Part shown: in pieces, positions 61,875 through 64,000 of the stretch | How positions within the stretch are numbered: the first letter of the stretch is position 1 | How the letters are laid out: each line of letters opens with the position of its first letter | NCBI RefSeq assembly: GCF_002443255.2 | Contig: NW_019211460.1 | Span: forward strand, 38,566,944 to 38,630,943 | DNA from: Varroa destructor | Lineage: Eukaryota; Arthropoda; Arachnida; Mesostigmata; Varroidae | Length of the DNA stretch: 64,000 nucleotides | Direction: 5' to 3' | Made by a program: the position numbers and the translations under genes | Notes under the pieces: generated by a model | The model's input: only the letters and a program-made list of their open reading frames with translations | What the model was told of the DNA's origin: nothing | Database searches by the model: none

Positions 61875-64000
61875 CGAAAACTCATAGAGCACGTTTTAAA
61901 CACCAACCTGTATATTATCGTCAAAAGCAAAGCTTGGCAGATTCATGGGAAACGCGATCTAAAATAAAATTTGTGTGAATACATTTTCGCTGCACAGCTT
62001 CCACCGTTGTGGTAAAACATGGTAATATCAGACTTTTCGCCGATGTTTTTGACTGGAAACTTGAAAAATTGTCCTCATTTATCCCCAACAGCAACAGTTG
62101 CTTCAAGTGTATTCAACTTGACCGATTATTTAAGCAAATCGTAACTTTAGATGAAAGTAAATATTATGAAAACTACTAACCATGAAACTTCGGTGTGGTT
62201 TTAATTTCGATTTTCGATAGAAAATCAGATAAATTACCAGCAAGAATATCTATTCAGAACACTTCATTTAGACAATATTATTTTCGGCAAAACTATTCAG
62301 AAACATAATGATGTTTAGGGCAGATTGACGAATCATTTGAAGGTAGAATTTAAGTAGACTGAGGTCAGGTTTTTAGGGTTCAGCGGGGACAGAAGAACAC
62401 GCCTCATTTAAACCAAAGTGATCTGTAAAATCCCTGCTCTGAATAATGTCTTCAAATTTTTATTGGGCATCGTTACCCACTGTTATGCAGCTTTTGTTGG
62501 TGGTTCCAAGTAAATATGAGTCCCGTTACACGAACCGAAATTTTATGAAGCTTTACGAAAAGACGTCATCGACTGACTTGAACGAAGAGACACGAAAGTT
62601 AACTATCTTTATTTATATGGATTTATAATTTACGCACTATATTATACATCTATCGATTTCTCTGGCGTCAGCTGCGAGCCTACATGGCTTAAAGGCCGTC
62701 ATCTGCTCTAGTAAATAAAAAACCGTTTAGCAGGCCATCCGGTTACTGGGCAAAACAGAGCAGGGGCATGCCCAAAGAGAACACCTGCGCTCTTATACTT
62801 GTGTATCAATCAACGATTCAAAAAATATACCAATGAAATATTTACAACACTTGAGCGTAATCAGTCCTTCTTGAAAACATTTATACTTAAAGAATAATTT
62901 GCAAAATGCAGGTAACGGTTAGCTACTTTACGCACTTACAGGTTATAAGCTGGGCCACTGAAAAAATATAAAAAAAAACACTTTAACAAAGACGCCTTTC
63001 GACGACGGATCAACTCTCGCAGGAACTCAAAGAGGATCTGAAGGTGATTATAGAGGGTATCGAACAAGATCTGCGCGGTAACTTGTAAGATCACACACTG
63101 TCTTCCATTACCAGTGATATTAGGGTTTATGTACCAATAAATAGTACTCTGAACGCATAGCAGAGTTTCTAAAAACTGAAAAATGTTACGCCAATGTCTC
63201 ATTGAATGATTTAATATTGCCGTACTAACCTATGCAAAACTTTTCCCTTATGGTGGAACAGTATGCCATTCGCGAACCGTATGGTAGTCCCATAATCAAA
63301 GGTACTAAAAACTTTGCGTTGAACTCAAATAGGCTCCGTCCAAATAAAAAAAAGTGCTATAGATGATACGTATAGAAGATCGGTATGATTTGACAAGTGC
63401 TACAGATTACAAAGCGTCTAGATTACATAATAGGATTTTAGTCAACGTCTACGAACGGACTAATGGTAGTCGTTTAAAACGACCTTGCTTTTTCTCTCAT
63501 GGGGCACTATCCTATTTAGCTTACCACGTACAGCCACTACGGTTAATAGTTCCGTGCTGCACGCACAGCGTACGAATCATGTTTATTGCACAGATAATTA
63601 CTTTTCAAGCGTACCTATATGCACATTGTAATAACCACTGTTCGATTAGTGCATACCGCCATGCATCTGCGAACACAACGACAACGCTTCTCTCCAGTAG
63701 CCTACATTTATTTCTTTTCATCTATTAAAACCAGGTCTACAAATAATCTGAGCCTCTGCATAACGCGATATATAGATTAGGTTTTAAAAAATATACTTTC
63801 GAAAACTCGGAGCTAGGGTGTTTTTCGTCGCATCTTTCGCGACGTAAACTGTTTTGTCAAGTAGGTACCTTTTAAAATATAAATGTAGTTAGTGTATGTA
63901 AAAACAATATGAGTCAAACTAGTTTGTTAGAGCTCGTGCTCAGGTCAGCAGCAAAACGACAGCAGAAAAAGGTAGAAGGCAGTACAAGTCTGTTCTTGTT
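61875..64000. other. Intergenic DNA with weak exon-like frames
   Basis: A plus-strand frame of about 64 codons around 61,980-62,175 contains protein-like text but no ATG and no domain. A GC-richer patch at 62,990-63,090 is open on both strands; the minus-strand frame 62936-63202 ends at a GTAAGT donor. Nothing is recognisable, so coding status is unknown. Confidence 0.35.

Overview
This window is animal nuclear DNA, most likely from an arthropod and possibly a parasitiform mite or tick. The evidence is spliced genes with short GT-AG introns (about 145-205 bp in one gene), an Hr38/NR4A nuclear receptor, a cuticle-type secreted protein, decayed mariner and LINE copies, and many microsatellites. 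There are no operons, ribosome-binding sites, CRISPR arrays or recognisable tRNA/rRNA genes. The species assignment is inference only. Gene density is low and most of the window is intergenic or intronic.

Layout. (1) 1-20 kb: AT-rich DNA with no gene I can identify, a few exon-like pieces, a 17-base G run, and a GC-rich island near 12.4-13.1 kb with three cAMP-response-element (CRE) type sites. (2) 20.07-20.5 kb, minus strand: a small secreted, cuticle-like protein gene with a TATA box. (3) 21.75-22.64 kb: a nearly full-length but dead mariner transposase, with an (AT)n microsatellite inside it. (4) 22.7-34.6 kb: intergenic DNA with a second CRE island near 24.5 kb. (5) 34.6-36.7 kb: a trinucleotide-rich GC island ending in a strong-looking promoter (CREs, TATA box, ATG-free leader, splice donor). 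I propose it as the distal Hr38 promoter. (6) 42.1-44.6 kb, plus strand: Hr38, with coding exons carrying a complete NR4A DNA-binding domain and ligand-binding domain. (7) 44.6-56.6 kb: AT-rich, microsatellite-rich DNA with one exon-like ORF near 46.8 kb and a perfect 14-bp hairpin near 54.9 kb. (8) 56.6-58.5 kb, plus strand: a two-exon beta-1,3-glucuronosyltransferase, with a mariner scrap in its intron. (9) 58.5-64 kb: intergenic DNA with a decayed RTE-like reverse transcriptase fragment near 61.4-61.9 kb.

How it fits together. The two secure genes are unrelated in function: a transcription factor, and a Golgi enzyme of glycan synthesis. The most interesting pattern is regulatory. I found seven perfect TGACGTCA palindromes by eye, where about one is expected by chance, and six lie in four islands upstream of Hr38. 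NR4A genes are classic CREB-driven immediate-early genes in vertebrates, and Hr38 is an activity-induced gene in insects. A spread-out CRE landscape controlling this receptor is therefore a testable hypothesis. I found no wholly new protein system.
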